From Holophagales bacterium (GTDB taxonomy: Bacteria; Acidobacteriota; Holophagae; Holophagales; Holophagaceae): a DNA stretch of 15,446 nt. Shown here piece by piece: positions 14,684-15,446 of the stretch; within the stretch, counting starts at the first letter, position 1; every line of letters begins with the position of its first letter. The notes under the pieces were generated by a model. The model saw only the letters and a program-made list of their open reading frames with translations, was not told the origin of the DNA and searched no databases. The position numbers and the translations under genes were made by a program. The stretch covers positions 1 to 15,446 of the forward strand of contig JAITFL010000037.1 in assembly GCA_031281385.1 (NCBI GenBank). The letters are read 5' to 3'.

Positions 14684-15446
14684 ATGGAAACAAAACACAC
14701 CGGAATAGAACTGATGGAGACTGGCCGCGTGAGCACGGCCATCATAAAACTGGCGCTGCCGATGCTGGCGGCCCTGCTGGCGCAGGCACTGTACAACATG
14801 ACCGACATGTTCTTCATCGGCCAGACTGGCGACACCAACATGGTCGCGGCGGTCTCCCTGGCCTTTCCCCTGTTCATGCTGGCGCAGGCCATTGGCAACA
14901 TATTCGCGGTGGGCGCATCCAGCTACATCTCCCGCAAGCTGGGAGAAAAAGACCACGACGAGGCAAAGCGCACATCCTCCGTGTCTTTCTATGCCGCCAT
15001 AGGGATCGGCCTGCTGATGACCGCCGCTTTTTTTGCATTCAAAGAGCCGCTCATGTGGATGGTCGGCGCCAGCAAAGACACTTTTTCGCACACGGACGAA
15101 TATTTTTCCGTGTTGGCGGCGTTCATGCCCTTGGCGGCGGCGGCGGGATCTATGAGCGGGCAGATGCGTAGCGAGGGAGCCACACAGAAGGCCATGACGC
15201 TCCAGCTGATAGGCATCGTGCTGAACATCGTCCTAGACCCCATTTTGATATTGTGGTGCAACATGGGCACGGCCGGCGCGGGGTGGGCTACGGTGGCCGG
15301 GTGGGTTTTGTCATTTGCCTACGGAACCCGCTATTTCTTGTCCAAAGAGACGGCCCTTTCCATAGCCCCAAAAGACTTTATGCCCAACAAAACAATGGTT
15401 GCCGACGTGCTTTCCATCGGCGTGCCCGCAGGGATAAACGCCATGG
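14684..15446 (+). CDS. MATE-family efflux transporter, N-terminal part (cut by window end)
   Basis: An open frame runs from the ATG at 14684 through the right edge, giving 254 residues of a protein normally of about 450. It matches the N-terminal half of MATE (NorM/DinF-like) cation-coupled multidrug exporters: LALPMLAALLAQALYNMTD in the first helix, FIGQTG, the loop VGASSYISRKLGEKD, and MRSEGATQKAM followed by NIVLDPILI, a hallmark of the group. About six membrane helices are visible. The ribosome site AAGGA (14675-14679) precedes the ATG. It lies 140 bases after the peptidase stop with no clear terminator between, so read-through from the peptidase gene is possible. The transported compound is unknown. 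Confidence 0.92.
   Translation, partial: METKHTGIELMETGRVSTAIIKLALPMLAALLAQALYNMTDMFFIGQTGDTNMVAAVSLAFPLFMLAQAIGNIFAVGASSYISRKLGEKDHDEAKRTSSVSFYAAIGIGLLMTAAFFAFKEPLMWMVGASKDTFSHTDEYFSVLAAFMPLAAAAGSMSGQMRSEGATQKAMTLQLIGIVLNIVLDPILILWCNMGTAGAGWATVAGWVLSFAYGTRYFLSKETALSIAPKDFMPNKTMVADVLSIGVPAGINAM

Overview
The window is a bacterial chromosomal segment of moderately high GC with eight intact protein genes and one cut by the right edge. The organism looks diderm: there is an exported GH2 beta-galactosidase, an exported S9 peptidase, a small lipoprotein and a MATE exporter. Arg AGG and Ile ATA codons are frequent in every gene, including the phage-type one, so the whole block shares one codon style. 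I cannot name the phylum. The eukaryote-like adenylosuccinate lyase and the low-complexity inserts in the S9 peptidase would suit a lineage such as Armatimonadota or a neighbour, but that is a guess.

Layout, left to right. Bases 96-3443 (+) encode a secreted GH2 beta-galactosidase closed by a strong intrinsic terminator (3467-3506). Bases 3576-3868 hold a non-coding repeat (family A, minus orientation). Bases 3974-4390 (+) encode a small helical protein built from 14-residue repeats, with its own extended -10 promoter. A second repeat (family B) at 4517-4684 runs into the 3' end of purB (minus, 4679-6130). purB is divergent from glyA (plus, 6211-7449) across 80 bases; both serve purine or one-carbon metabolism. 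glyA converges, nine bases apart, on an intact but solitary phage large-terminase gene (minus, 7459-9006). A non-coding stretch of about 1 kb follows, containing family A in plus orientation, including three tandem 139-bp units (9541-9957).

Then come a class I glutamine amidotransferase-like hydrolase of the PuuD/peptidase C26 group (10056-10781, +), a convergent lipoprotein with two predicted coiled coils (10812-11201, -), a second repeat cluster (hairpin family C twice, then family B; 11384-11695), a secreted prolyl-oligopeptidase-family enzyme (11823-14543, +) and the first 254 codons of a MATE transporter (14684 to the edge).

The genes are mostly single transcription units, not one pathway. 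The exported beta-galactosidase and peptidase suggest use of external sugars and peptides, purB and glyA are housekeeping, and the rest cannot be tied together from sequence. The most unusual content is non-coding: three dispersed repeat families with paired-stem structure, and an orphan terminase beside the largest repeat array. I found no CRISPR array, tRNA, rRNA, transposase or integrase.
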